From the NCBI GenBank assembly GCA_949987705.1, contig OX465281.1, positions 166,360,516 to 166,424,515 on the forward strand: 64,000 nt of DNA, read 5' to 3'. The position numbers and the translations under genes were made by a program. Below, piece by piece: positions 35,001-44,409 of the stretch (its first letter is position 1; every line of letters begins with the position of its first letter). The stretch is from Thereva unica. Lineage: Eukaryota > Arthropoda > Insecta > Diptera > Therevidae. The notes beneath the pieces are model-generated. The model saw nothing but the letters and a program-made list of their open reading frames with translations. It had not been told where the DNA came from and searched no databases.

Positions 35001-36693
35001 CGAAAACTACTCTCAGTTTGGTGGTCGTGCTGCTCGGTTTGATGACAGCATGTTGAGGCAGGTAACAACATCGATATGTTGTTGTGTCGTTGGGCAATTG
35101 AAGTGCTGATTCTGGAGTGTTGGTAGGCACCATGTGTCCTAACGTCAAATATTCCTGTATGCATTTGACGTAGTCTGCTTTCAGGTCAGGATCTTGTTGG
35201 AATCGTTTCTCCATCTGCATCAATGTTCGAATGGCGATGTGTCTTGATGCGCCAAGTTGCACTTTATCAGCTACAAATGGAAGCCGGACTTGGTAACATC
35301 CGTTGCTGCATCTAGTGACGTTGTTGTTGAAATGGGTTTCACAGCGGGTTTCTTCGGTTGTCCACTTGGATCTTGGTGGAAGCTCTTCCAGTTCCCAGAA
35401 CCTCTTTAGCTCATCGTTAGGAGTCACCTGAGTGAAGAATGTTTTCATATGTGTGTTTGCTCGTGCAGCTGGAGTCGTCTTCCCAGAGATGATCCACCCA
35501 AACACGGTGTTTTGTCCTACTGGGGATTCCTCGTTGCCTTTCCTTAGGCCGGCCAAGATGATCATGGGGAATACATCTGCTCCCAAAAGGATGTCGATGT
35601 GACCCGGCTTGTGGAACGTTGGATCCGCTAATTCGAGACCCTCTAAGTGCGCCCAATCCTTGCTAGAACATTCATTATTTGGTAATGGATTAGTTATTTT
35701 GTTAATTACCATTGCCTGGACCTGGATGTTCTTCGCCTGTTGGTTTCGTGTCTTTAGTTGCAGCGAGGCCCATCTTGTGATTTTCCCCGCTGGCATGTTA
35801 CCGATAACGCTTAATGCGGTTTGTATTGGCTCCTTTTTGAGTTGTAGATCTTGAACCACTGCCTCACGTACGAATGAGGATTGAGATCCGGGATCAATGA
35901 GTGCTCTGCATACCTGCTCTCGTCCACTTGGAGATACTACGGTGACCAGGGCTGTAGCTAATAGTACTTGTCGGCAGTCGTAGGGTGCTGCCTGAGCGAA
36001 GTATGTTTGTGTTTGGTTGGATGGTAATTCATCGTTTGAACTTGAGGGCGGTGGAACGCTGCTATTGGTTGGACTCGCTGACTGGATTCTGTGTAAGGTT
36101 GTATGGTGAGTCTTTCCGCATTGGAAACATCTACCTTTACTGGGACACTGTGATGAGCGATGGCCTGCTCTGAAGCAGTTGATGCATAGATCCTTTGATT
36201 TGACTGTTTTAAATCTATCATCGATGCTGAACTGCACATATTTGGGGCATTTCCCTATGGCATGTGCGCCTTTGCACAGGATGCATACGCTTTGATTTCT
36301 GACGTGGAAGGCTTGGGTTCTTCTTCTTGGGTGCTCCCTGGCTTTGCTCTCGTGATGTTCACGCTTGCTGTTTGATGGGTTGTTGACAGCTTCTAACGTC
36401 CTGAATCTCGTTTCGAGGAAAGTACGCAGTTGTGGCCATGTCGGAATGGTTTGCCTTGACTTAGTACTCTGGGATTGCTCCCACTGCTCGTGAGTTTCGG
36501 TCGGTAGTTTCTGTAAGTCGCCTGCGAATGTGGGTATTGAGATTCGTGGAAGTTTTACCTCGTTGTTATGGTGAGCAATTTGACTATTATTTAGATCTGT
36601 TGATGACTGCTCGGCTCTTGGGTCTGCGGCTGGACGGATCTTGAGGTATTCTTCGTTGATTGCGGAATAGGTGTTTATGTAAGTTTCTTTCAC
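32068..36693 (-). CDS. gag-pol: BEL1 Gag-Pol polyprotein, main ORF (1541 aa)
   Basis: Capsid, protease, reverse transcriptase, RNase H and integrase of a BEL/Pao element. Approximate residues: Gag 1-165 with an internal deletion (RISIPTFAGD is followed at once by LQKLPTETHEQWEQ, near 36520), zinc knuckles about 135-205 (CILCKGAHAIGKC, CINCFRAGHRSSQC, CFQCGKTHHTTLH), protease with ALIDPGSQSSF (about 265), RT about 480-740 (VVFDASRPTANGNSLN; YVDD at 34636-34647), RNase H about 850-1000 (GFCDAS, LPKLELCGA, TDSTIVLAWL), integrase zinc region (HCTTLHGG...CMQC) and core with GVDYCGP, YSDCGSNF and GLWESGVKS, so D, D and E are present. The ORF ends at 32068. The first 186 nt of gag lie upstream in another frame (36740-36925). 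Confidence 0.95.
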   Translation of the reverse strand: MKETYINTYSAINEEYLKIRPAADPRAEQSSTDLNNSQIAHHNNEVKLPRISIPTFAGDLQKLPTETHEQWEQSQSTKSRQTIPTWPQLRTFLETRFRTLEAVNNPSNSKREHHESKAREHPRRRTQAFHVRNQSVCILCKGAHAIGKCPKYVQFSIDDRFKTVKSKDLCINCFRAGHRSSQCPSKGRCFQCGKTHHTTLHRIQSASPTNSSVPPPSSSNDELPSNQTQTYFAQAAPYDCRQVLLATALVTVVSPSGREQVCRALIDPGSQSSFVREAVVQDLQLKKEPIQTALSVIGNMPAGKITRWASLQLKTRNQQAKNIQVQAMVINKITNPLPNNECSSKDWAHLEGLELADPTFHKPGHIDILLGADVFPMIILAGLRKGNEESPVGQNTVFGWIISGKTTPAARANTHMKTFFTQVTPNDELKRFWELEELPPRSKWTTEETRCETHFNNNVTRCSNGCYQVRLPFVADKVQLGASRHIAIRTLMQMEKRFQQDPDLKADYVKCIQEYLTLGHMVPTNTPESALQLPNDTTTYRCCYLPQHAVIKPSSTTTKLRVVFDASRPTANGNSLNSVLLNGPVIQDSLMSTLMRWRKYRIAYMADIEKMYRQIRVHPDDAEYQRIVWRESPDQPIRDYKLLTVTFGTKSAPFLAIRTMHQLAKDEAESFQIGSNAVLNDFYVDDLMTGADNIEEARQKQRQLIQLLRAGGLELRKWAANHNTILEEVPAIDREVSFPLAVNAEEVKALGLLWNPSSDTLSYKVSMESAPEIYTKRKILSEIAKLFDPIGWLTPVTINAKTLIQSLWLTKLDWDETVPINIDQQWRKFRADLQVIQTVQIPRWIQVHNKIQNIEIHGFCDASIKAHAAAVYIRAQDEDGNCHCHLIAAKSKVAPIKTISLPKLELCGAHLLAKLLAQVKDDMKFDQVTTHAWTDSTIVLAWLRKHPSSWETFVANRVSQIHQLLDQSSWNHVRTEDNPADCATRGLSPSELKPHKLWWTGPHWLQQTKEHWSKRKEIQDTTVGVRKTTTNLHIEADPSNRDLINKYSSLTKLLRVTAYCRRWLKASKSSSSLPQPSYLTSREIQAALQCWIKNVQLQEFEEEIRAIQSKQPVSTKGKLIRLTPFLDQEGILRVGGRIQNANTTFSESHPIILPEKSPLAKLIIDNIHCTTLHGGTQLMLHTLRQRYWILNARNAVRRHNHRCMQCFRQRAAGQTQLMANLPTYRVRPARPFAHTGVDYCGPFELKLSKLRNARSQKGYIALFICMVTKAIHLEVVTDASTEGFLTAFRRFIARRGLCSDMYSDCGSNFLGANNMLTRFKIEANKALEQELAEAMENQGIHWHFNPPASPHFGGLWESGVKSVKYHLKRTIGDARLTYEELSTLTTQIEATLNSRPLTELTQDPDHVSALTPGHFLIGGPLLTPPEPSLLDTNINRLNRYQFIQRLNQGFWTRWSTEYLSRLQQRPKWLKPTTEMKINDLVLIKDERLPPSQWLLGRITATHPGPDNLVRVVTVRTKNNVMKRPITKICSLPSNSAPDQQY

Positions 36694-36739
36694 TTCTGCG
36701 TACCAATCGTCCTTGAAGTATGGATGCTTGTGTTCGACT

Positions 36740-36925
36740 TCACTTAGCCTTGCTCATTATTTTCTCCTCGTTATTGCGGAACTTTTTCCAGTTGTCATCG
36801 AGACCGTCGAGTTTCTTTTGGAAGTATGTTTCCGTTTTTCTACTTAGTCCATCCTTGGAAAAGTTGCGATATGCCTTCTCGATGCGTTCTCGAAGTCGTT
36901 TTTGATGATTGAGTAATTCTTCCAT
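36740..36925 (-). CDS. gag: BEL1 Gag N-terminus, in a different frame from the main ORF
   Basis: Starts at ATG 36925, just after the PBS, and encodes 61 charged, coiled-coil-like residues (LLNHQKRLRERIEKAYRNF...) ending MSKAK at a TGA. The main frame is recovered one base later: after AAG, skipping the T of TGA gives an open frame with EHKHPYFKDDWYAEVKETY that joins the 36693 ORF. This is a one-base insertion or a +1 shift at AAG UGA. Unit B has the same junction, but it is a recent duplicate and adds no independent evidence. Confidence 0.75.
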   Translation of the reverse strand: MEELLNHQKRLRERIEKAYRNFSKDGLSRKTETYFQKKLDGLDDNWKKFRNNEEKIMSKAK

Positions 36926-36964
36926 GTTTCTGAATTGCGGCTTGAGTTATCTTATTGAATCACT

Positions 36965-36982
36965 ATCCGGCTCGAAGGACCA
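36965..36982 (-). promoter_or_regulatory. BEL1 primer-binding site, tRNA-Tyr type
   Basis: Minus strand TGGTCCTTCGAGCCGGAT one base after the 5' LTR, complementary to the 3' end of insect tRNA-Tyr (ATCCGGCTCGAAGGACCA) as known from Drosophila. BEL2 uses the identical site. Confidence 0.75.
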
Positions 36983-36983
36983 A

Positions 36984-38488
36984 TGTTCAGAATAAGCAAT
37001 TTAATTTCTGACTCAATAAAAAGGTGCCGGAAGGGTGTGATTCAATAAAAAGATAACCTTTCCAATAATCAAAATTACTATTTATTTTCAATTAATTATT
37101 AGATTTTCTCAAATATAACTTCAATAAAAATTCAACAAATTGCCAAAACAATTCAATTCAATCTTTAATTCGTTATTTATTACTTGAAATTTCGTATTTG
37201 TTTTGTAAATAAAAATTACCAAAATATTGCTTGCTCTGGTAACTTAAATGAATAACGCCACCTATCTGTCAGCGTGATGATTGATGTTTCGACTGATGTG
37301 TTCTGCAATTAGAACAGCCAGGAATAACCTTTGTGTTGCTGCACTCTGGTTTCGTTTCTTGGGAATCGCTTGGGATTTGCTTGCTGTTTGCTGCTTGCTG
37401 CCCTGGTTGTGGCTTGCTGGACTGCTTTGCCTTGTTTCTTCGCAAATTCGTCCCTCTGTGGTTGGTTAGAGTAACTGTTGAAATCAATTTTGGTGATTAA
37501 GTTACTGCTGTATTAAAGACTTCAAAACTGTCTTTAATTCGGGCTTTACTGGGAAAAGACCTCAATTCTGTCTTTCCAGAATGCTAAGTTCGATACTTAG
37601 GCTTTGAAATTGCTTTATTGCTAAAACCTCAATACAGATTTTACCTTCTGGTTCAAGACTCTAGAAAGATTAAAAGCAATCTGATTTAACGCCGTCTGTG
37701 CGTCGGTATTTATTTCTACTCAAACAATAGCTGCGGCTATCGTTTGGCAGGGGGCTTCGTTCTCGAAGTACATAATTTCGGGTTTATGTACTAGATCGGC
37801 GTGCGATGTCCGATCAGCTGTTCTTGTTTATCTTACGGCTGTCAAATGGGGTAAGTATTTTCATCTTTGTTTTTGAATATATATATATATATTAATTTTA
37901 GTTATATTTTTAGGGTTTTAACGCAGATTCGGTGGGGGATGATCGAGGCGGAGTTTTGTGTTTATTTCTGCAGGGTTGACAGGTAAGAATTTTATGTGGA
38001 ATCTATTAGTATTTTTATTAATTTTCTGTTTGTAGAACTTGCGGATTTGCCGACGGCTTTTGGCATATTTATCGGGACGGATTTGTTGAATTGTTTAAAA
38101 AAAAGGTACGTATTTTGCATTTAATTTTGATTAATCTGTTTATTTTCAGGTATGAATTTTTGTGTTTACTTTTGTGTAGTGATGTCTTTGTACGTGTGTT
38201 TTTTGTGATCTTTATAATAAATAGTTAAAAACAAAGTTCATTTGGGTTTCATTTGTTGTTGTTTTTTTTTCTCTTTTATTTCTTCATTTTCAGGGCGTTT
38301 TGCAGCTTTTGTTTTTGTTCATAGAGAAGGGGAATAAATGAATTTACTAATCGTGCGGAAATTTGTGTTTTTATTTATTGCTTCCTTCCCTTCTTTATTT
38401 TTCAGATATGGTTTTTGCAGATGGTGCTTTTTGCAGGTTTATGACATTTAGGATTCTTTTTAGGCTTGATTTTGTTTCAGCCTGAACA
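36984..38488 (-). repeat. BEL1 LTR (5' LTR in element orientation)
   Basis: 1505 bp, near-identical to 29769-31276; duplicated again at 48327-49831 within the tandem unit. Confidence 0.93.
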
Positions 38489-38940
38489 TCCCCGGCAACC
38501 ATTATATTGTCATAATGAACAGAGAAACGTGAAACAAAGTTGTGAAACTCAACAGCAACATCGGGATTAAATATATTAGGGGGACAGTATACATTGACGA
38601 CAACACATTTATCATATTTAGATTTTATCTCAACAGCAATAAACTCAAATTGAGAGCCACTCGATTTACCGACAACTCTAGATGGAAGCATAGAGGATAC
38701 ATATATGGCAACCCCACCACCAGTACGACCAACACGATCATTGCGATGCAGCGAAAAGCCAGATAGGGAAACAAAAGAGGAAGGGATTTCAGGTTTAAGC
38801 CAAGTCTCACTTACTAGCAGAACATGTATTTTAGTACGGTCGCACATATACCTAAGCTCGTCCATTTTGTTTTTTAAGCTCCTCGCATTCATAGTGCATA
38901 TATTCAGTCCAGAAGTGGAGGAACAGAGAATATTGAGTTG
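38489..38940 (-). pseudogene. LINE-A endonuclease, N-terminal half
   Basis: Non-LTR retrotransposon ORF2 start on the minus strand: LNICTMNARSLKNKMDELRY, HVLLVSETWL (catalytic Glu), GRTGGGVAIYVSS, VVNVYCPPN, then DNIMVAGD at the BEL1 border. The frame resumes on the far side of BEL1 (29768) with the same GGGGA bases, so the reading frame is continuous across the insertion. The 5' side is cut by a SINE in the opposite orientation (38941-39400). Open over its visible length; the apparent longer ORF to 39045 merely reads into the SINE. Confidence 0.88.
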
Positions 38941-39400
38941 GGGGCCTCGGTAGCCTAGGGGGTAAGGCGTTTGGCTACTATCCGAAAGGTCCCGGGTTCG
39001 AATCCCGGCCAGCCCCACGGTCCTTCGCCTTTTCCCCTTTCCCACTTACATAACTTTCCTTCTTTCTTCTTCCCTCTTTACATTCCTGATTCCTCCTGTC
39101 ATAGCCTTCCTTAGCCCTTCCCCGCTCCACCAAAGCGCATGTCATCGGTTGGTTGATGAGATTCAACTCGTTTCAGGAGGCATAACACTCCAGCGAGTTG
39201 TTTCTCGATGCCCCGATGTCAAAGTCACACTAGTAATGGTTGGAAGTAGGTGGACTAAAAATATCGCGGGTGGGTTGTGGCAATTCCTTGCTTCCCCGAC
39301 TAGAGCTGCTGTTCGACATTGCACTCTATACGAATAAAATAGATTGTCGACAGTATAAAGGGCCTTTCCTGAGACTCTAGTCTTTCACATAAAAAAAAAA
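38941..39400 (+). repeat. tRNA-derived SINE, full length
   Basis: tRNA-like head GGGGCCTCGGTAGCCTAGGG with B box GGTTCGAATCC (about 38995-39005), a ~380-bp body and the tail CTTTCACAT plus A10. The tail resembles the 3' end of LINE-A at 29220-29300, the likely source of its retrotransposition machinery. Duplicated at 50284-50743. No convincing target duplication seen. Confidence 0.88.
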
Positions 39401-40357
39401 TTCCCACATTGCACACCCGATTAGAAGAACGATTCATTAATAAATTTTATCATAACGCACAACCAAGAATACAGAAGCAACCACAAGGAAAATATCTAGA
39501 AAGCAGAGGAAAATAGAAGGGGAAGAGATGTAAAAGAAAGCGGAAGAAAACAATAAAAAAAGAAGATAGAGAGAAACAACACAGTGAGGAGGAAATCTAT
39601 TAAACCTTAATATTAAAAAATAATACTTAAAAATACTGCTACTAATACTAGCTATCATCATTATCAAACATATGTAGATTTTTGATGATGACCCCAGTGG
39701 CGAGGAGCTGCTCCAAAACTTCTTCACTGTGATCCAGGAGTTGACAAAGAGTTGGCTGCTTCATTCAGGTTGAGTGCCGAAGTAAATATTTGGGCCCGCT
39801 TATTTTTGTAATGCTGGGGTATTTTTCTTGTCGGTGCTTCCCACGTAGAAACCAATTAAAGATGATCTTTCTTTTTAAAATTAAAGATTTTCTTTTCTAT
39901 TATGTTTTTTGTATTTATTTTGACCTCCAAAGCTTTACAGCAGTGAGCTGCCGTTAGTGCCTTCTCGGTCGGTTGAGATTACAATTCTGATTCTTAATTC
40001 TAAGTTTCCTTATTTATATCGAAAACTTACCACTACGCTACTCTAATTTTCCCCTACTTAAATTGTTTTAATCATACTCGCGTTTTCATGCCATTCAAGC
40101 GTTCTTGTTCCTGGTCTTTCCCAACTTCGTATTTATTAAGGTATTTCTTTCATGAACAGCTCTTATGCTCATTTATTCGGGTCACATGTGCATCGTTCTT
40201 GCACTTGCATTCTGTGATGTAATTTATTTGTTTACATCGCTTTGGTCGCGGTGACCGTGGCTGTTAATTATTACCGCATGGATTTTTGATGCGTCTTCGA
40301 TTTTATTATTTGCATTCGGGTTCAAGTGCTCTACTTTGTGTGCTTGATTTTATGTTG
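39401..40357. other. No gene seen
   Basis: A-rich then T-rich sequence. The 96-codon minus-strand opening at 39437-39727 is low complexity and unlike any family I know. May include non-coding parts of LINE-A. Confidence 0.4.
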
Positions 40358-40585
40358 CTATAGTGATGCAACATTGTGTGTTGTTGATATTCTTGATCTC
40401 ACTACATTTTTTTCTATTTGTACATAAACTAAGCCACGGCGAGTAAAAACAGATGAGACAAGGTTCCTCTTAAGGAGGTTCCGCGCCGTCCGCAGTATAT
40501 CACTGTTTTTCGACATAAGGCTTTCATTAACATAAACCAGGCTATTAGTTGAATAGCCCAAGTTTAGTTTATTCAGCATTTTCAT
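40358..40585 (-). pseudogene. LINE ORF1 fragment, baculovirus-FP-like C-terminal domain
   Basis: Minus strand 75 codons with LGYSTNSLVYVNESLMSKNS, ARNLLKRNLVSSVFTRRGLV and YVQIEKN. This is the pattern (Y-NE-L-...-N--I---AR-L---...-V-T--G-V-V) of the FP-type C-terminal domain found in ORF1 proteins of CR1/Jockey-type LINEs. It acts as an RNA-associated chaperone part of the LINE particle. It lies upstream of and in the same orientation as the LINE-A endonuclease, so it may be LINE-A ORF1. N-terminal part not found. Confidence 0.6.
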
Positions 40586-41515
40586 TCATAAATTGAAAGT
40601 TGTCCGCAGCCGCAAGCAGCACAACCTCCCCAGGCAGAAGAGCGCATACGACTGGCGGAAAACGTCAAGAATCTAGTAATGACAGCGGGCGCTTTTAGTA
40701 ATGCAGGATGCGTGCCCAATTGACTTATTCAGTCATTAAAAGCTTCACACTTTCAATTGCTGAATAAGTCATTTGCGCACAAACAGAAACACAAATTTCA
40801 TATTTCGTAATAAAAATTACTAAAAATTATTTCTGTGGCAAATGCCTAATATACAAAAACCTGAATATTAAAAAATATATAAAAAAGGACGTTTTTCATT
40901 CATAATTTGTAAATTTTTTAAGTAATCATTAACCCGCCAGGAAAATGCACCTCACCCAAGCAATACGCAAGCGAGACTGATTAGATGACTGCAAGGGATT
41001 TGATAAGAAAGAGGAGGAGTCAATTCTCGCTCACTTTTTGAAATATACAATGAATCACAAAATTAAGCAAAGATAAAAAGAATAAAAGATAAAGAGTAAA
41101 ATTGAAAATATGCAAGTTACACCAGCATTGTTTTCTGTTTCTTGGAAAAGTCAGTTTATTCTTGTTAAAAATTTAAATTATAAATTTTAGGCCGGGTTAC
41201 CAATCAATACAGTCAGTTGCCGGAAGATTCATTGTTATTGTAGTAGTTGCACTTAAGATACTTGCACCAAAAAATATATTTTTTTCCAGGTTAGTTCAAA
41301 AATAATAAACAATAAAACAATAAGCAATAATATTTTATTGTTCTTGTAAAATGAAAAAAAAAAGGTTTGGAAAAAATGTCAGTGTCATAAATTTACCTGT
41401 TGGTGGGCGTTTATTGCGAAGGGTTTTTTAATTTTTCCTCTGAGCTTATTCTTTTCTAAGAATATCATTATCCAATTTTTAACAAGTCAGGGATTTTGCA
41501 AATATATAACTCTGC

Positions 41516-41958
41516 CACTGACATATAGTAATGGACTGCTGATTGACGATGCTGAATGGAACCATTTTTCTCCAGAAATAGAAAACCTTTTTCATGTAAA
41601 CAAAAAAATTTCTTCGAATTTAGGCGAAAATAAGTGATAAGATGTCTGTTATAATTAATAGAAATTAATTTCACTCATTTCTATTTACTAGCAGTTTTTT
41701 CATTAAATAAATGTATTTATTCCAAAACTGTGACAGTTATTTTCCCTGTTTAACGGACTTTTTAAAATAGCTCAAGAGTGAGGCAGAAGAACGAAAACTA
41801 TACCTGTCTACTTTTTCTTATTATGTTTACATCGCTGATATGCGCTGACGATTACAGTTCATAGGAATTTAACGTGGGAGCGAGTCAGCAATAGTTTTCG
41901 GTGCCACTTTTTTGTATGGGATTTTGCTTATTTAGCAGTCCATTACTATATGTCAGTG
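41516..41958. mobile_element. hAT MITE, copy 1 (443 bp)
   Basis: Ends CACTGACATATAGTAATGGA and its exact inverse. Perfect 8-bp target duplication AACTCTGC at 41508-41515 and 41959-41966. Present in both tandem units (52859-53302). Confidence 0.92.
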
Positions 41959-41983
41959 AACTCTGCAAAATGACTCTGCTTTA

Positions 41984-42440
41984 TTGTTATTTTGTTATTC
42001 GTGGAGTAAAGATGGAAAAAAGAGCAAAGAACGCGAATTAATTTTTCGTGAGTTTTGTTTTTTGAAAAAAATTCAAACGGGTAAAATAAACGTTCAAGGT
42101 TGTTCGGAGCAAGAATTGTTAGATCATATTGCATGGATGACAGGTATGTTTATTTTAAAACTATTTGTGTTTTATATAATATTAATTCCAGTTTTTATTT
42201 ACAAAAAAATGAATAAGAAGATTTAAATAAACTATGTTTAAAATATATCATACGGATTTTTATTTTATTTGCGGTTCTGTTAAAATTTCTACTAATTATT
42301 CCAATTGTAAAACACAATTTTCGTTTTCAGGTTGAGATTTTTTAAGTCACTGTGGGATGTACGGAAGCTCTTATCAAAAAACAGAGTCGCCGTAAAATAT
42401 CCTACATGGTGTCAGAAATTATATGTGAATTGCTGATAAT
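41984..42440 (+). pseudogene. Possible two-exon gene remnant inside the foldback-like element
   Basis: Open stretch 41984-42226 has a plausible coding part (ERELIFREFCFLKKIQTGKI to LLDHIAWMTG), followed by a splice-like donor ACAG|GTATGT (42140) and an acceptor TTTTCAG (about 42331). A second coding-like segment (RFFKSLWDVRKLLSKNRVAV) comes after it. Joined directly, the frame meets a stop, so it is either broken or differently spliced. No family recognised. Confidence 0.25.
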
Positions 42441-42468
42441 TCTTTTGCGTGCGCCTTTGGCCTTCATC

Positions 42469-42572
42469 GTTCCTCGTACGTTCCTCGCGAGATTTTAGAT
42501 AAACGGGGAAGTGGGGATGAAGCCCTTCTTCCCCGTTCATCTAAAAAGCTCATGAGAAACGTACGTAGGAAC
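42469..42572. repeat. Imperfect palindrome, ~44-bp arms
   Basis: Arms 42469-42511 and 42528-42572 pair around a 16-nt loop (GTTCCTCGTACGTTCCTCGC against the inverse GTTCCTACGTACGTTTCTCA). Confidence 0.75.
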
Positions 42573-43021
42573 CACTGACATATAGTAATGGACTGCTGAT
42601 TGACGATGCTGAATGGCACCATTTTTCTCCAGAAATAGAAAACCTTTTTTATGCAAACAAAAAATTTTTCTTCGAATTTAGGAGAAAATAAGTGATAAGA
42701 TGTTTGTTATAATTAACGGCAATAAATTTCCATCGCTCATTTTTATTTATTAGCAGTTTTTTCATTAAATAAATTTATTTATTCCAAAACCGTGACGGTT
42801 ATTTCCCATGTTTAACGAACTTTTCAAATAGCTCAAGAGTGAGACAGAAGAACGAAAACTATACCTGTCTATTTTTTTCTAATTATGTTTATATCGCTGA
42901 CATGCGCTGACGATTACAGTTCATTGGGATTTAACGTGGGAGCGAGGCAGGAATAGTTTTTGGTGCCATTTTTTTTGTATGGGATTTTGCTCATTTAGCA
43001 GTCCATTACTATATGTCAGTG
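42573..43021. mobile_element. hAT MITE, copy 2 (449 bp), absent from unit B
   Basis: Same family as 41516-41958. Perfect 8-bp target duplication GTAGGAAC (42565-42572 and 43022-43029). The matching place in unit B (about 53910) has a single GTAGGAAC and no element. Confidence 0.95.
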
Positions 43022-43471
43022 GTAGGAACGAACAGTCTAATCACCGTCCAATATGCCCCAGATGTCACGAGGTTTGAAAAACTCTATACAAACCTCGCGA
43101 CATCCCGCGCATGTTCCCCAGCTAAGCTCTTAAAAATGTTTAAAAGTTCAGACAAAAGCTTCAGTTAACTCCTCCTATCAAATCACTTGCTGCCATGTAA
43201 GTAATCAGTCGCGACTGCGTATTGCTACCGGGAGGAGTATCTTTCTGGGACTTCAATGATTATTTAAAAAATTTACAAATTATGACTGAAAAACACCCGT
43301 TTTTATATTTTTTTTTTATTTTAAGGTTATTATATTTTACACATATGCTACAGAAATAATTTGTAGTAATTTCTACTAAAAAATACGAAATTTGTGTTTT
43401 TATCACTTTGATTCGAGTTCAGACGTAATTTACGAGTAATTAGTAATCTCTACTGTAATCCTCTCAGCATA

Positions 43472-44409
43472 ATGTCTCAAACCTGTGTAAAATGTGACAA
43501 TGAGCTGTTCGTGGACAGCTCCGTGGTTTGTGCGGTTTGTAAAGACTCTTATCATAAAAGGTGCGCAACCCTTTCGGATAACGAGTGTAAAGCCTTAAAA
43601 TCTAATCCCAGCATCAGCTGGAACTGTCGCCATTGTGTTCACTTTTCACTCAGTGATCTTGTCTCTAAAGTTTCGGAATTGTCTACGGTCATAAATTCTT
43701 TGAAGGAGGAAATACTAAATATAAAAGAGTTAATTCCTCCAACTGTGGCAAGGATTTTGGAATCATCAACAGTTGCTGCAGCAAATATAATAAGGAAAGT
43801 ACAAGGTCAGCGGTATCCATTAAAAGTAAACTCTCTGCTCCTAACGGCCCGCCAAGTTCATCGCCCCGATGTACATACTCATCAACTGTTATGACGTCAA
43901 ATCCATCTTCGTCATCTTCTGTTCTCATCGCACCAGCAACAGAGGTGACGTCACACGCTCCCACAACAAATCAGTCCGATGTCAACAATGTAGCTCCAGC
44001 CTTAATCAATCCTACCGATAACAGCAGCTGGACGGTCGTGAAGAAGAAAAAAAAGAACCGCAATACAAAAAAAAATGTTGGTTGTGATAATTCCTCCGAT
44101 CTATGTGCTGTCGTAACCCATAAATGGTTCCATGTCTCCCGTCTTGATGTAAAAACGTCTGAAGACGAAATTAAAAAATTTGTTTCTACAAAATTTAGCA
44201 TACCGGATATGGATATATTATGCAAACGGTTAACAAAAAAGGATGCAGTAATTGAGGAGCTCACATTCGTTTCGTTTAAGCTTGGTATCCCAGCAATGGA
44301 CGCGAACAAACTTTTAAATGCTTCATCTTGGCCTAGAGGTGTTGCAATTAAACCTTTTATTTTTGATTTAAAAAACGGGGCGCTCGCCCCAGACACACCA
44401 AAGTCATAA
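43472..44409 (+). pseudogene. LINE-B ORF1 with PHD-type zinc finger, one frameshift
   Basis: ORF1 protein of a CR1-like LINE, an RNA-binding partner of the ORF2 enzyme. The first part (43472-43894) has a PHD-type finger, CVKCDNELF...CAVCKDSYHKRC...WNCRHC (residues about 5-53), and a coiled coil (SLSDLVSKVSELSTVINSLK). A one-base shift near 43815 moves it to the frame of 43891-44409, whose product has a Ser/Thr/Pro-rich linker, WTVVKKKKKNRN, and a folded C-terminal segment (FHVSRLDVKTSEDEIKKFVS, ASSWPRGVAIKPFIF). The endonuclease of ORF2 follows within 60 nt. Copy in unit B at 54359-55296. Confidence 0.8.

Larger units (their letters stand above)
29769..38488 (-). mobile_element. BEL/Pao retrotransposon BEL1, both LTRs, 8.7 kb
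   Basis: Two ~1.5-kb LTRs with TGTTCAG..CTGAACA ends, a tRNA-Tyr-type PBS, a polypurine tract, gag-pol on the minus strand and an extra ORF downstream of pol. The 5-bp target duplication TCCCC occurs at 29764-29768 and 38489-38493. It is inserted in the endonuclease of LINE-A. LTRs differ at about 20 positions by eye, so it is older than BEL2. Gag carries an internal deletion, so it is probably not autonomous. Confidence 0.93.
40786..43403. mobile_element. Foldback-like element with ~260-bp inverted arms
   Basis: Left arm 40786-41050 and right arm about 43150-43403 are inverted copies: both read, inward, ACACAAATTTC.., AATTATTTCTGT.GCA, TTTTTCA.TCATAATTTGTAA, ATTTTTTAA.TAATCATT, AGCAATACGCA.GCG and GATTTGATA..GAGGAG. 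They are about 75-80 percent alike by eye. The interior has two hAT MITEs, a hairpin and a possible gene remnant. No target duplication recognised. Confidence 0.6.

Noticed and set aside
38941..39015. tRNA gene (also 11330-11405 and 50284-50358)
   Set aside because: The tRNA-like head is part of a repeated SINE with body and poly-A tail.
39437..39727. 96-codon minus-strand ORF (copy at 50780)
   Set aside because: Product is hydrophobic low complexity from A-rich sequence; no family resemblance.
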